From assembly GCA_011371325.1 (NCBI GenBank), contig DRQV01000040.1, positions 1 to 14,244 of the forward strand: DNA of 14,244 nucleotides. The letters are read 5' to 3'. Within the stretch, counting starts at the first letter, position 1. Each line of letters starts with the position of its first letter. This DNA comes from Thioploca sp. (GTDB taxonomy: Bacteria > Pseudomonadota > Gammaproteobacteria > Beggiatoales > Beggiatoaceae). Below the pieces are notes generated by a model. The model worked only from the letters and a program-made list of their open reading frames with translations. It had not been told where the DNA came from and did no database searches. Positions 6,532 through 14,244 of the stretch are shown piece after piece. The position numbers and the translations under genes are program-made.

Positions 6532-7824
6532 TTAAGCGCCTCCTTCTGTAGTGGCAACTTTATTAACCACTTGAATTGCTCGTAATGCACTAGCAGTAGC
6601 ACTTTGTACAGCACGATTTACATCTAACGCATCGGATGCACAACCAGCCGCAAACATGCTACCATTACCAGCATCATTCTCAATAAAACCATGCTCATTA
6701 ATAGTCACATTTATGCCTAATTTAGCGAAATCAACACTAGGTTGCATACCAATCGCTAACACTACTAATTCATGTGGATTACTATAACGATGATAACCTT
6801 CAGTATCAACACCATTTAATATTGGATTGCCAGTTTCTTTGTCTTTAGTAATATTAGCAACTTTAGATTTAATAAAACTCACTGTGCTATCGGCTTTGAC
6901 TTTAGTATATAAATCTTCAAAACGATCAATCGCTCTAATATCAATATAATAGATAGTTGACTTACCGTTATCTCCATGCTGTTCACGCACGTAAGTGGTT
7001 TGCTTTAAAGTAGCTGTACAGCAAATACGAGAACAATGCTTTAAATAATTTCTATCTCTAGAACCGGCACATTGGATAAAGGCAATGTCTTTAGCTTCTT
7101 TATTATCGGAAGGCCGTAAAATCTTACCACCAGTTGGCCCCATTGGATCCATCATCCGCTCAAATTCTACGCTAGTGATTACGTTAGGATTGCGATCATA
7201 AGCATAAGGTTGAATTTTATTAGCATCAAATGGCTGCCAACCAGTAGCCCAAATTATTGCTCCAACATTAAAAGTTAAATTTTCTTCTTGCATGTCTAAA
7301 TCAACGGCATCATATTTGCAAGACTCTTTGACTTTATTAGCATCATCAGTACCAATAAGAGCTGGATCAATAACATAACGTTGTGGATAAGCCATGAAAA
7401 AAGGCAAATAAGCACCTTTACGTTTATTTAAACCATAATTATGCTCATTGGCAAATTTTGTTTCAGTAGCATCGCTACATTCACCACAGGCTGTACAATT
7501 ATTGTTTATGTAACGAGGAGCTATTTTTATATTTACGCTATAATTACCAGTATCACCGGTTACTTCTGTCACTTCAGCCATTGTGATAACTCGGACTTTT
7601 TTATTAGCTTTAATTCGGCGTAAATTAATTTCCATGCCACAAGTTGGATAACACATTTTAGGAAAGTACTTATACAACTTAGACACTCGTCCACCGAGTG
7701 ATGGATTTTTTTCGATAAGTATTACATCTTTGCCACATTCTGCAGCTTCTAGTGCGGCACTCATACCGCTAATTCCCCCACCCACGACTAGTATAGTCTG
7801 GTTGGTTGCAATGACATCAGTCAT
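6532..7824 (-). CDS. qmoA: QmoA, HdrA-like flavoprotein subunit of the Qmo complex
   Basis: QmoA is the smaller HdrA-like flavoprotein of the Qmo complex. The 430-residue product starts with a dinucleotide-binding motif (ILVVGGGISGMSAA, Gly15-Gly20) and continues with the HdrA-family segment MCYPTCGMEINLRR (Cys58, Cys62). A second cysteine group follows, CTACGEC (Cys110, Cys113, Cys116), and then CAGSRDRNYLKHCSRICC near residues 252-270. It lacks the ferredoxin and MvhD-like domains of QmoB, which separates the two paralogues. A near-perfect ribosome site (GGAGG at 7835-7831, 6 nt before ATG) fixes the start and suggests strong translation. It is the first gene of the operon, behind a good sigma-70-like promoter. 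In sulfur oxidisers Qmo would take electrons from APS reductase running towards APS; in sulfate reducers it runs the other way, and this window alone does not decide direction. Confidence 0.93.
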   Translation of the reverse strand: MTDVIATNQTILVVGGGISGMSAALEAAECGKDVILIEKNPSLGGRVSKLYKYFPKMCYPTCGMEINLRRIKANKKVRVITMAEVTEVTGDTGNYSVNIKIAPRYINNNCTACGECSDATETKFANEHNYGLNKRKGAYLPFFMAYPQRYVIDPALIGTDDANKVKESCKYDAVDLDMQEENLTFNVGAIIWATGWQPFDANKIQPYAYDRNPNVITSVEFERMMDPMGPTGGKILRPSDNKEAKDIAFIQCAGSRDRNYLKHCSRICCTATLKQTTYVREQHGDNGKSTIYYIDIRAIDRFEDLYTKVKADSTVSFIKSKVANITKDKETGNPILNGVDTEGYHRYSNPHELVVLAIGMQPSVDFAKLGINVTINEHGFIENDAGNGSMFAAGCASDALDVNRAVQSATASALRAIQVVNKVATTEGGA

Positions 7825-7861
7825 GCGTTTCCTCCAAATTTGATTGGGAACTCTGAAAAAT

Positions 7862-7890
7862 AGTATATTAGCATATTCTAGCTTAGTAAA
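7862..7890 (-). promoter_or_regulatory. Candidate sigma-70 promoter of the qmo-hdr operon
   Basis: On the minus strand TTTACT (7890-7885) and TATACT (7867-7862) are spaced by exactly 17 nt and match the consensus at 4/6 and 5/6. Transcription would start near 7855, giving a leader of about 30 nt with the GGAGG ribosome site near its end. No sigma-54 element (GG-N10-GC in TGGCAC/TTGC context) was found here, so the divergent sigma-54 activator does not obviously act on this promoter. Confidence 0.5.
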
Positions 7891-7998
7891 TTTATAATTA
7901 TTTAGATATAAGAAATAAATATATTTTAAAACGAATTATGATGTAAATTAATAGTACACTAAACCATTATACCAATATTTTAAAATTTTAAGTTAATT

Positions 7999-8004
7999 TA
8001 TAAT
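7999..8004 (+). promoter_or_regulatory. Candidate -10 box of the response regulator gene
   Basis: A perfect TATAAT lies 68 nt before the ATG at 8073. The -35 region is poor (TATTTT at 17 nt spacing). A small inverted repeat, AACTC-T5-GAGTT (8024-8038), would fall in the leader. In DNA this A/T-rich a TATAAT can occur by chance, so confidence is low. Confidence 0.25.
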
Positions 8005-8072
8005 TCATCCAATCACCATTATGAACTCTTTTTGAGTTAGAATATTGATCACTTAAATTATTAATTAGTTAT

Positions 8073-9482
8073 ATGAAAATTAATTCCCAAATGACTGTGC
8101 TTATTGTTGAAGATAGTCCAACATTAGTGGTAGCATATCAAGAATATTTGCGTAATGAACCTTGTAAAGTTACCTATTTACAAACTGGTCAAGAAGCTTT
8201 AAAACATATAAAAAAACATGTTCCCAATGCCATTTTACTTGATCTTGGTTTACCCGATATGGATGGCATGGAAATTTTAAAATATATTAATGAACATCAA
8301 TTACCCTGTTCAGTAGTAGTTGTAACTGCCCAAGGTTCGGTTAATATCGCTGTTGAAGCCATGCGTAATCAGGCATTTGATTTTGTTGAAAAACCTTTTG
8401 ACGGCCAACGTATTATTGTAACATTAAATAATGCTTTAAAGAATCAACAATTAAAAAATAAGCTTGAACTATATAAAAAAATTGATCGATTTAAATATTT
8501 TGATTTTATTGGGGCATCTCCACCGATGCAAGCAGTTTATCAAATGATTGATAATGCTGCTTCTAGTAAAGCTACGGTATTTATAACTGGTGAGAGTGGA
8601 ACTGGTAAAGAACTTTGTGCTGAAGCTATTCATAAGCGTAGTCCACGTAATAATAAACCTTTTGTTGCTCTTAATTGTGCAGCAATTCCAAAAGATTTGA
8701 TGGAAAGTCAGATTTTTGGCCATGTTAAAGGAGCTTTTACTGGAGCGATTAATGATCAAGAAGGAGCTGCGGTACAAGCTGATGGAGGTACTTTATTTTT
8801 AGATGAAATAGGTGATATGAGCTTAGATTTACAAAGTAAATTATTAAGGTTTATTCAAACTAGTACTATTCAAAAAATTGGTGGTAATAAATCTAGGAAA
8901 GTTGATGTACGATTTATATGTGCTACTAATCGTGATCCTATATTAGAGGTTCAAGAAAAACGCTTTCGGGAAGATTTATATTATAGATTACATGTTATCC
9001 CTATTGCATTGCCACCTTTGCGAGAACGCGGTGATGATATTTTGCTAATTGCTAGAGAATTTTTGGGTAAATATGCTAAAGAAGAAAATAAACTATTTAT
9101 TAATTTTACTGCAGAAACTGAGGTAATTTTACTCAATTATGATTGGCCAGGAAATATAAGACAATTACAAAATATAGTACGTAATGTTGTAGTATTAAAT
9201 AATGGTAAGCATGTAATTCCAGAAATGTTACCAGAACCATTGAATAAATTATCTAAAAAATATAAAATACCAATCGGAAATTCTAAATTAGTTAGTTCAG
9301 CAACCTCAACATTTTCTCGTCGTAAAAATATTCAGCCTTTATGGCAAGTGGAAAAGGAGGCAATTCAACATGCTATAGCATTATGTGATGGCAGTGTATC
9401 TAAAGCTGCTGGATTATTAGAAGTAAGTCCATCAACTTTATATCGAAAATGTCAAAGTTGGGAAAAAAAGGAAGTTAAATGA
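8073..9482 (+). CDS. Sigma-54-dependent response regulator, LuxO/NtrC-like
   Basis: The 469-residue protein is a phosphorylation-controlled transcription activator. The receiver domain (about 7-125) has the acidic pair Glu13-Asp14, phospho-acceptor Asp57 in LLDLGLPDMDG, the switch threonine in VVTAQG and the conserved lysine in FVEKPFD. The AAA+ domain (about 145-385) has Walker A GESGTGKE near 173, the sigma-54 contact loop GAFTGA intact near 220, Walker B TLFLDEIGDM near 241, and LPPLRERGDDI. A Fis-type helix-turn-helix ends the protein (GSVSKAAGLLEVSPSTLYRK, about 440-460). ATG 8073 has no clear ribosome site; ATG 8091, six codons later, would also keep the whole receiver domain. No histidine kinase gene is adjacent, so it is an orphan regulator here. 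It diverges from qmoA, which raises but does not show a regulatory link. The LuxO label reflects similarity, not proven quorum sensing. Confidence 0.92.
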   Translation: MKINSQMTVLIVEDSPTLVVAYQEYLRNEPCKVTYLQTGQEALKHIKKHVPNAILLDLGLPDMDGMEILKYINEHQLPCSVVVVTAQGSVNIAVEAMRNQAFDFVEKPFDGQRIIVTLNNALKNQQLKNKLELYKKIDRFKYFDFIGASPPMQAVYQMIDNAASSKATVFITGESGTGKELCAEAIHKRSPRNNKPFVALNCAAIPKDLMESQIFGHVKGAFTGAINDQEGAAVQADGGTLFLDEIGDMSLDLQSKLLRFIQTSTIQKIGGNKSRKVDVRFICATNRDPILEVQEKRFREDLYYRLHVIPIALPPLRERGDDILLIAREFLGKYAKEENKLFINFTAETEVILLNYDWPGNIRQLQNIVRNVVVLNNGKHVIPEMLPEPLNKLSKKYKIPIGNSKLVSSATSTFSRRKNIQPLWQVEKEAIQHAIALCDGSVSKAAGLLEVSPSTLYRKCQSWEKKEVK

Positions 9483-9484
9483 TG

Positions 9485-9498
9485 TATTTTATAAAATA
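9485..9498. repeat. 14-bp AT palindrome in the convergent gap
   Basis: TATTTTATAAAATA is a perfect palindrome a few bases after the response-regulator stop codon. It has no G or C, so it is unlikely to be an efficient terminator. The rest of the 190-nt gap to murA holds no clear hairpin with a T run and no gene I can recognise. Confidence 0.3.
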
Positions 9499-9672
9499 TT
9501 TACGATTTTAAATTGGCGGATTAAGGATTTAAAATATATCTATTATAATTCTCAATTCGCTTTTATAAAATGATTAGTTTATCTCTTATTTTCTACTGTT
9601 CTGCCATTTCACTTGGTCAATATTATCTAAATTTTTTGAATAAATAGCTTCAATTAGTTGTGATAACCTTAA

Positions 9673-10932
9673 TTAATCAGAAATTCGTTGAATCTTGGCT
9701 CCCAATTGAGTTAATTTAGCTTCAATTTGTTCATAACCTCGGTCAAGATGGTAAATACGTTCTATTAGAGTATTGCCTTCTGCTACTAAACCAGCTAATA
9801 CTAAACCAGCTGAGGCTCGTAAATCAGTTGCCATAACTGGGGCTGCTTGTAATTTTCGATTACCAGTTACAATTGCGGTATTACCTTCTAAGCGAATTTT
9901 AGCTCCCATTCTTTGTAGTTCAGAAATATGCATAAACCGATTTTCAAAAATAGTTTCGGTCAACATGCCAACACCTTCTGCAATAGTATTTAAAGCGGTA
10001 AATTGGGCTTGCATATCAGTAGGAAAAGCTGGATAAGGAGCAGTATGAATATCTATTGCTCGTGGTCGGCGACCCTGCATATCAAGTTCTATCCAATCAT
10101 CTCCTCTGGTAATAGTTGCACCAGATTCTAATAATTTTAACAATACTGCATCTAAAATATTGGCATCAGTATTATTCAGCCGTATCTTACCACTAGTCAT
10201 AGCTGCTGCTATTAAATAGGTTCCAGTTTCAATTCGATCTGGTAGTACTCTGTGATTACAACCGGATAGTTTTTCCACCCCTTCAATGCGAATAGTATCA
10301 GTTCCAGCTCCAGTTATTTTAGCTCCCATACCAATTAAACAATTAGCTAGATCAATTATTTCTGGTTCACGAGCAGCATTTTCAATTATAGTTAAACCAT
10401 CAGCTAAAGTAGCCGCCATCATTAAGTTTTCAGTACCAGTAACTGTAACTACATCCATACATAAAGTTGTACCATGTAAACGGTCAGCTTCAGCAGTAAT
10501 ATAACCATTTTCTACCTTAATTTTAGCTCCCATTGCAGTCAAACCTTGAATATGTAAATTAACTGGTCTAGCGCCAATTGCACAACCACCTGGCAATGAT
10601 ACATGAGCTTTCCCAAATTTTGTTACTAAAGGTCCTAAAACCAGAATTGAAGCTCGCATGGTTTTAACCATCGAATAATCTGCATTAAATGAATTTATAT
10701 TGCTACTATCTGCTACAATATTAAAATTATCATCTAATTCTAAATTAACTCCCATTTTTTTCAACAAGTTCATCATTGTAATAATATCTTGTAAATGAGG
10801 AACATTGCTTATTTTGGATGTTGCATCAGTTAATAAAGTTGTTGCTAATATTGGCAATGCAGCATTTTTAGCCCCAGAAATACGAATTTCACCATTAAGT
10901 TGGTGGCCACCAGTTATTAATAATTTATCCAT
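9673..10932 (-). CDS. murA: UDP-N-acetylglucosamine 1-carboxyvinyltransferase MurA
   Basis: MurA transfers enolpyruvate from PEP to UDP-GlcNAc, the first committed step of peptidoglycan synthesis, in the cytoplasm. The 419-residue product has the full usual length. It shows the substrate-binding SGAKNAALPI (Lys22-Asn23), the R-A-S-I-L-V-L-G-P segment near 93, and the catalytic-loop cysteine Cys117 in LPGGCAIGARPVNLH, so the usual fosfomycin-sensitive cysteine is present rather than aspartate. TAPYPAFPTDMQAQF carries the catalytic aspartate near residue 307, and the C-terminus has LDRGYEQIEAKLTQLGAKI. The ATG at 10932 is the family start although no Shine-Dalgarno sequence is visible. The gene follows nadE by 64 nt on the same strand without an evident terminator, so they may be cotranscribed. 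Retention of murA means the organism still makes peptidoglycan. Confidence 0.96.
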   Translation of the reverse strand: MDKLLITGGHQLNGEIRISGAKNAALPILATTLLTDATSKISNVPHLQDIITMMNLLKKMGVNLELDDNFNIVADSSNINSFNADYSMVKTMRASILVLGPLVTKFGKAHVSLPGGCAIGARPVNLHIQGLTAMGAKIKVENGYITAEADRLHGTTLCMDVVTVTGTENLMMAATLADGLTIIENAAREPEIIDLANCLIGMGAKITGAGTDTIRIEGVEKLSGCNHRVLPDRIETGTYLIAAAMTSGKIRLNNTDANILDAVLLKLLESGATITRGDDWIELDMQGRRPRAIDIHTAPYPAFPTDMQAQFTALNTIAEGVGMLTETIFENRFMHISELQRMGAKIRLEGNTAIVTGNRKLQAAPVMATDLRASAGLVLAGLVAEGNTLIERIYHLDRGYEQIEAKLTQLGAKIQRISD

Positions 10933-10996
10933 TTTGATAAAGGTTTAGGTATTTTAAATTAGTTATAATAATAGAATTAACATTTTAATTAATAAT

Positions 10997-12958
10997 CTAT
11001 TCCAAAGCTTTTTTTCTCATTTCTGCTAATTCTTCTGTATAATTACCGGATAAAATAGGGAATCTACACCAAGTTTTAGGATCAAGATTGGTATCATCCA
11101 AATGAAAACTAGGAGCAAATCGTTCTCGCTTCCACTGATTACGACTCCAAAGGGTAAAAAATTTTTCAGTCCAAGTTAATAACTGTTGTTTATCATATTG
11201 TTTAGCAAATTTCATTTGTAATAAACAGAATACTTCATAAGGGGTTTGTCGATCTCGAATGGCAGATTTTTCTATCACATTCAATAAGTTGTATGGCATT
11301 AAGTCATCTTCATCATTTTGCTGCATACTAGTTGGGCGTAATTCAGCAGTTGGAATTTGTTGATTTACCAAAGATAAAGCTGGAATATTAGTTAATTGTA
11401 CAGGACCTTCTTGTTCTAACCAACGTAACCAATGGCGTAAAAAATCTTTATCTATCCCAGCTATAGGACTCAATCCACCACTAGTATCACCATCCATTGT
11501 GGCATAACCTTGAGATATTTCAGATCGATTGCTAGTAGCTAATAACAGAGCATTACTGAGGTTTGCTATTAGCCAAACACTAGGCGAACGAACTCGAGCT
11601 TGGATATTTTGTAAAGCAATATCATGTTCTTGCCAATTTAGTTTATGTTTAACCGCATTAGACACTAAACTAACATAATCTTTTACCAAACTATCGATGT
11701 TTAATTCTAAATATTTAGCTCCCAAATTATTGGCTAAAGTATTCGCAGCTCGTTTAGTAGTTTTGCTAGAGTTTTCTGTAGCTTGATATACGCAGGTAAG
11801 TAGTAATTGTAGAATATTAGTAACAGTTTTTTGAGCTGGAATGGCAAATCCAATTTTAGCTCCAAAAGCTTTCACTCCTAGTTCAGAAACTCCTAATTCT
11901 ACCATTAAACGTACTAAACAAGCTATGGCAGAAGAGTCTGCTCCTCCACTTAATGATATTACAAAACCACGAGAATTAGTTTTACGCAGATAGTCAAATA
12001 GCCCTAAGGTAACTGCATGGGTAAATTCTTCTTCTTTCAAGCTAGAGCTGTTTTCCCACGGTTCATAGCTAAGTGAATTTTGCTGTGGAGGATTTATGTA
12101 AAAATTAAATGGAATTTTAATACAATTATCTGTTTCCCAACTATTAATTTTTGAAATACCAGTTAAATCAATGTCAATCCAAGCAGCAACTAATTGATAA
12201 GATTTAAAACTGAAACGTTTATTACTAGCAACTATTTCTCCTCCACTAGCAATTATAGCATCGCCATCATAAATAGCTCGACCAGCTTCATTGCCTAATA
12301 AATTGGCATAAATATAACTGACATTGAATGCTCGTGAGCCTTCTAATACAAATCTGGTTCTAATTTTATGTTTACCAAATGCAAAGTGACTAGCACTGGG
12401 ATTTAAGATTATATCTACACCTTGTGTTGCTAGTTTAATTCCCGGCCTATTAGCTACCCATGCTTCTTCACAAATTTCAAAACCAATCTTAACTCCGCCA
12501 CAGTCAAAATAAATATCGCCAATTGGATATTGTTGTTTATCTATTTCAATATCTGCTTGTATATCTGTTGGCCAGCTATGAAACCAACGTGGTTCGTAAT
12601 GAATTCCTTCATTTGGTAAAAATTTTTTTGCTACAAATCCAACAATATTGCCATCTATTAATAATGCAACAGTATTATAAATTTGTTTTTTATATAGTAA
12701 TGGTAAACCAACAGCAACAATAATATCTTTGGTATGCGGTACAATAGTAGTTAAAATTTGTAAAGATTGATTTAGAGTTCCTAAAGCTAAAAAAGCATCT
12801 TCACAACCATAACCACTAATACAAAGTTCTGGTAAACATAAAATATTTATTTGCTCATTACGGGCAGCGTTAATAGCATCTATAATATTGTTTTTATTAT
12901 TATTCCAATCGAGAGGAGTTTGATTAAGAGAAGCAGCACCTACCTTGATATATTTCAT
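10997..12958 (-). CDS. nadE: Glutamine-dependent NAD+ synthetase
   Basis: The enzyme makes NAD+ from nicotinic acid adenine dinucleotide, ATP and ammonia drawn from glutamine, the last step of NAD synthesis. The 653-residue two-domain form joins an N-terminal nitrilase-type glutaminase to a C-terminal synthetase. The glutaminase triad is visible: Glu44 in CLPELCISGYG, lysine 111 in AKKFLPNEG, and Cys163 in FEICEEAW. The synthetase begins near residue 325 and contains the ATP-binding P-loop SLSGGADSSA near 337 and the later motif LLATSNRSEISQGYATMDGDTSGGLSPI. It lacks nothing obvious and is slightly shorter than the actinobacterial form of about 680 residues. ATG 12958 has no strong ribosome site. 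Its own promoter candidate overlaps the end of gltA. Confidence 0.94.
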   Translation of the reverse strand: MKYIKVGAASLNQTPLDWNNNKNNIIDAINAARNEQINILCLPELCISGYGCEDAFLALGTLNQSLQILTTIVPHTKDIIVAVGLPLLYKKQIYNTVALLIDGNIVGFVAKKFLPNEGIHYEPRWFHSWPTDIQADIEIDKQQYPIGDIYFDCGGVKIGFEICEEAWVANRPGIKLATQGVDIILNPSASHFAFGKHKIRTRFVLEGSRAFNVSYIYANLLGNEAGRAIYDGDAIIASGGEIVASNKRFSFKSYQLVAAWIDIDLTGISKINSWETDNCIKIPFNFYINPPQQNSLSYEPWENSSSLKEEEFTHAVTLGLFDYLRKTNSRGFVISLSGGADSSAIACLVRLMVELGVSELGVKAFGAKIGFAIPAQKTVTNILQLLLTCVYQATENSSKTTKRAANTLANNLGAKYLELNIDSLVKDYVSLVSNAVKHKLNWQEHDIALQNIQARVRSPSVWLIANLSNALLLATSNRSEISQGYATMDGDTSGGLSPIAGIDKDFLRHWLRWLEQEGPVQLTNIPALSLVNQQIPTAELRPTSMQQNDEDDLMPYNLLNVIEKSAIRDRQTPYEVFCLLQMKFAKQYDKQQLLTWTEKFFTLWSRNQWKRERFAPSFHLDDTNLDPKTWCRFPILSGNYTEELAEMRKKALE

Positions 12959-13011
12959 ATTGAGATTTTATAAAATTTTAAGTCAGAAAGATAGCTGTGA
13001 TTAAAGTTGTT

Positions 13012-13038
13012 ATTATACTAGATAACTAAGTGTGTCAA
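13012..13038 (-). promoter_or_regulatory. Candidate nadE promoter overlapping the gltA stop
   Basis: On the minus strand a consensus TTGACA (13038-13033) and a consensus TATAAT (13017-13012) are separated by 15 nt, shorter than the preferred 16-18. The -35 box overlaps the gltA stop codon TGA (13037-13035). The leader to the nadE ATG would be about 45 nt. Both hexamers being perfect makes chance unlikely despite the short spacer. Confidence 0.5.
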
Positions 13039-14244
13039 CGGTTATTTATTTTAATATAATCCCGTTGGGCAGCTCCAATATATAATTGACGTGGTCTGCC
13101 AATGCGTAAGTTTTTTTCGTTCATCATTTCCATCCATTGTGAAACCCAGCCGACACTTCTGGCAACTGCAAATAAAACAGTGAACATATTTAATGGGATA
13201 TTTAATGCACTTAGGATAATTCCAGAATAAAAATCAACATTTGGATATAATTTACGTTCGATAAAATAATCATCTTCCAAAGCAATTTTTTCTAATTCTA
13301 TCGCAATTTCAAACAATGGATGGTCAATTGTATCTAATTCATTCAATAAGTTATGACAACTTTTACGAATAATTTTTGCCCTTGGATCATAGTTTTTATA
13401 AACTCGATGACCAAATCCCATTAAACGAGTTGGATCATTCTTATCTTTAAAGCGTGCTATATATTTTGGAATATTTTTAACATCTGCAATTTCTTGTAAC
13501 ATACGAATTACAGCTTCATTTGCTCCACCATGAGCTGGTCCCCATAAAGTTGCAATACCACTAGCTACACAAGAAAATGGATGAGCTTGAGAACTACCAG
13601 CTAATCGTACAGTTGAAGTACTAGCATTTTGTTCATGTTCAGCGTGTAAAATCAATATTATTTCCAATGCTTTAGAAGCTACTTTATTGATTTCATAAGG
13701 TCGATTAGGGGTTGAAAACATCATTTGCATGAAATTTTCTACATATCCAACATCATTGCGTGGGTAAACATAAGGATGACCAATTAAATAGTTATGGCTA
13801 TTAGCTGCAATGGTTGGCATTTTTGCTATTAAACGTAATGCACTTCTATTTCTATGTTCTGGATTTTTAATATCCATCGCATCATAATAGTAACTTGATA
13901 ATGCTCCAACAACTCCTACTAACATTGACATTGGATGAGAATTATGTCTAAAACCATTATAAAAACGTAATAATCCTTCATTTAGCATGGCATGTTGACT
14001 AATGTTAGCAGTAAAATTTTCCATTTCTATTTGGGTAGGCAATTCTCCATATAATAGTAAATAACAAACCTCTAAATAACTACTGTTTTCAGCTAATTGC
14101 TCAATTGGGTAGCCACGATATAGCAAAATACCCTTATCACCATCAATAAAAGTTATCTTGCTTTCACAACTAGCTGTAGTCATAAATGCAGGATCAAAAG
14201 TAAACATTCCTAATTCTTTATATAAAGCTTGACAATCAATAACA
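13035..14244 (-). CDS. gltA: Citrate synthase GltA (5' end outside the window)
   Basis: The enzyme condenses oxaloacetate and acetyl-CoA to citrate at the entry of the TCA cycle. The reading frame stays open to the right edge: before the internal Met at 14207 it reads VIDCQALYKELG, which matches the conserved VID-x-x-x-LY-x-x-LG segment that precedes FTFDP in GltA. That Met is therefore not the start, and roughly 25-35 N-terminal residues are missing. About 402 residues are visible. They include IDGDKGILLYRGYPIEQLA, the active-site histidines in GPAHGGANEA and MGFGHRVYKNYDPRA, and the catalytic aspartate in PNVDFYSG, ending GRPRQLYIGAAQRDY. The type fits the Gram-negative GltA family. The stop codon overlaps the -35 box of the nadE promoter candidate. 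Confidence 0.95.
   Translation of the reverse strand, partial: VIDCQALYKELGMFTFDPAFMTTASCESKITFIDGDKGILLYRGYPIEQLAENSSYLEVCYLLLYGELPTQIEMENFTANISQHAMLNEGLLRFYNGFRHNSHPMSMLVGVVGALSSYYYDAMDIKNPEHRNRSALRLIAKMPTIAANSHNYLIGHPYVYPRNDVGYVENFMQMMFSTPNRPYEINKVASKALEIILILHAEHEQNASTSTVRLAGSSQAHPFSCVASGIATLWGPAHGGANEAVIRMLQEIADVKNIPKYIARFKDKNDPTRLMGFGHRVYKNYDPRAKIIRKSCHNLLNELDTIDHPLFEIAIELEKIALEDDYFIERKLYPNVDFYSGIILSALNIPLNMFTVLFAVARSVGWVSQWMEMMNEKNLRIGRPRQLYIGAAQRDYIKINNR

Noticed and set aside
2386..7824. sHdr (sulfur-oxidising heterodisulfide reductase-like) system
   Set aside because: The two flavoproteins match QmoA and QmoB in length and domain order, and there are no tusA, dsrE or lipoate-binding-protein genes nor duplicated hdrC/hdrB.
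8469..8777. 102-codon open frame on the minus strand inside the response regulator gene
   Set aside because: It is antisense to the well-supported AAA+ domain and its product is low-complexity (Ser/Asn/Lys/Phe-rich) with no motif.
14205..14207. Met at 14207 as the gltA start
   Set aside because: The frame continues upstream to the window edge with family-conserved residues (VID...LYKELG), so this Met is internal.
1..14244. tRNA genes, CRISPR arrays, complete insertion sequences
   Set aside because: No T-loop GTTCRA context with a cloverleaf, no regularly spaced direct repeats and no transposase coding were seen on either strand.

Overview
The window is an AT-rich stretch (roughly two thirds A+T by eye) of a bacterial chromosome. 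The gene set points to a gammaproteobacterium with dissimilatory sulfur metabolism: a YhfA-type OsmC protein, a Gram-negative-type citrate synthase, a LuxO/NtrC-like sigma-54 activator, and a qmoA-qmoB-hdrC-hdrB cluster. Low G+C, an operon fragment of a toxin gene and apparently loose intergenic DNA would suit a sulfur-oxidising, possibly host-associated lineage. That placement is inference: no 16S rRNA, aprBA, sat or dsr gene lies in the window.

Layout. 76-1047 (minus) is galE, UDP-glucose 4-epimerase, followed by a hairpin terminator. Divergent from it, 1209-1820 and 1824-2240 (plus) form a two-gene redox operon: an exported redoxin/thioredoxin-fold protein and an OsmC/YhfA protein. It converges on the large minus-strand cluster 7824-2386: qmoA, qmoB, a 419-nt gap holding a decayed PIN-domain toxin fragment and a long inverted repeat, then hdrC and hdrB, closed by a clear rho-independent terminator. 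A sigma-54-dependent response regulator (8073-9482, plus) is transcribed divergently from qmoA. The rest is housekeeping on the minus strand: murA (9673-10932), glutamine-dependent nadE (10997-12958) and gltA (13035 to beyond the right edge; its 5' end is cut off).

How it works together. QmoA and QmoB are HdrA-like flavoproteins that exchange electrons between APS reductase and the quinone pool. In the classical QmoABC complex the third subunit, QmoC, fuses an HdrC-like Fe-S domain to a membrane cytochrome b. Here that place is taken by separate soluble HdrC and HdrB subunits with all cluster-binding cysteines intact, and no membrane subunit is encoded. The complex would therefore be a cytoplasmic QmoAB-HdrCB assembly whose electron partner is not visible here.

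Nothing in the window is clearly an undescribed system. The most unusual parts are the interrupted qmoB-hdrC junction (toxin remnant plus an imperfect inverted repeat of about 35 nt per arm next to the hdrC ribosome site), the missing QmoC membrane subunit, and the orphan sigma-54 regulator sharing the qmo upstream region.
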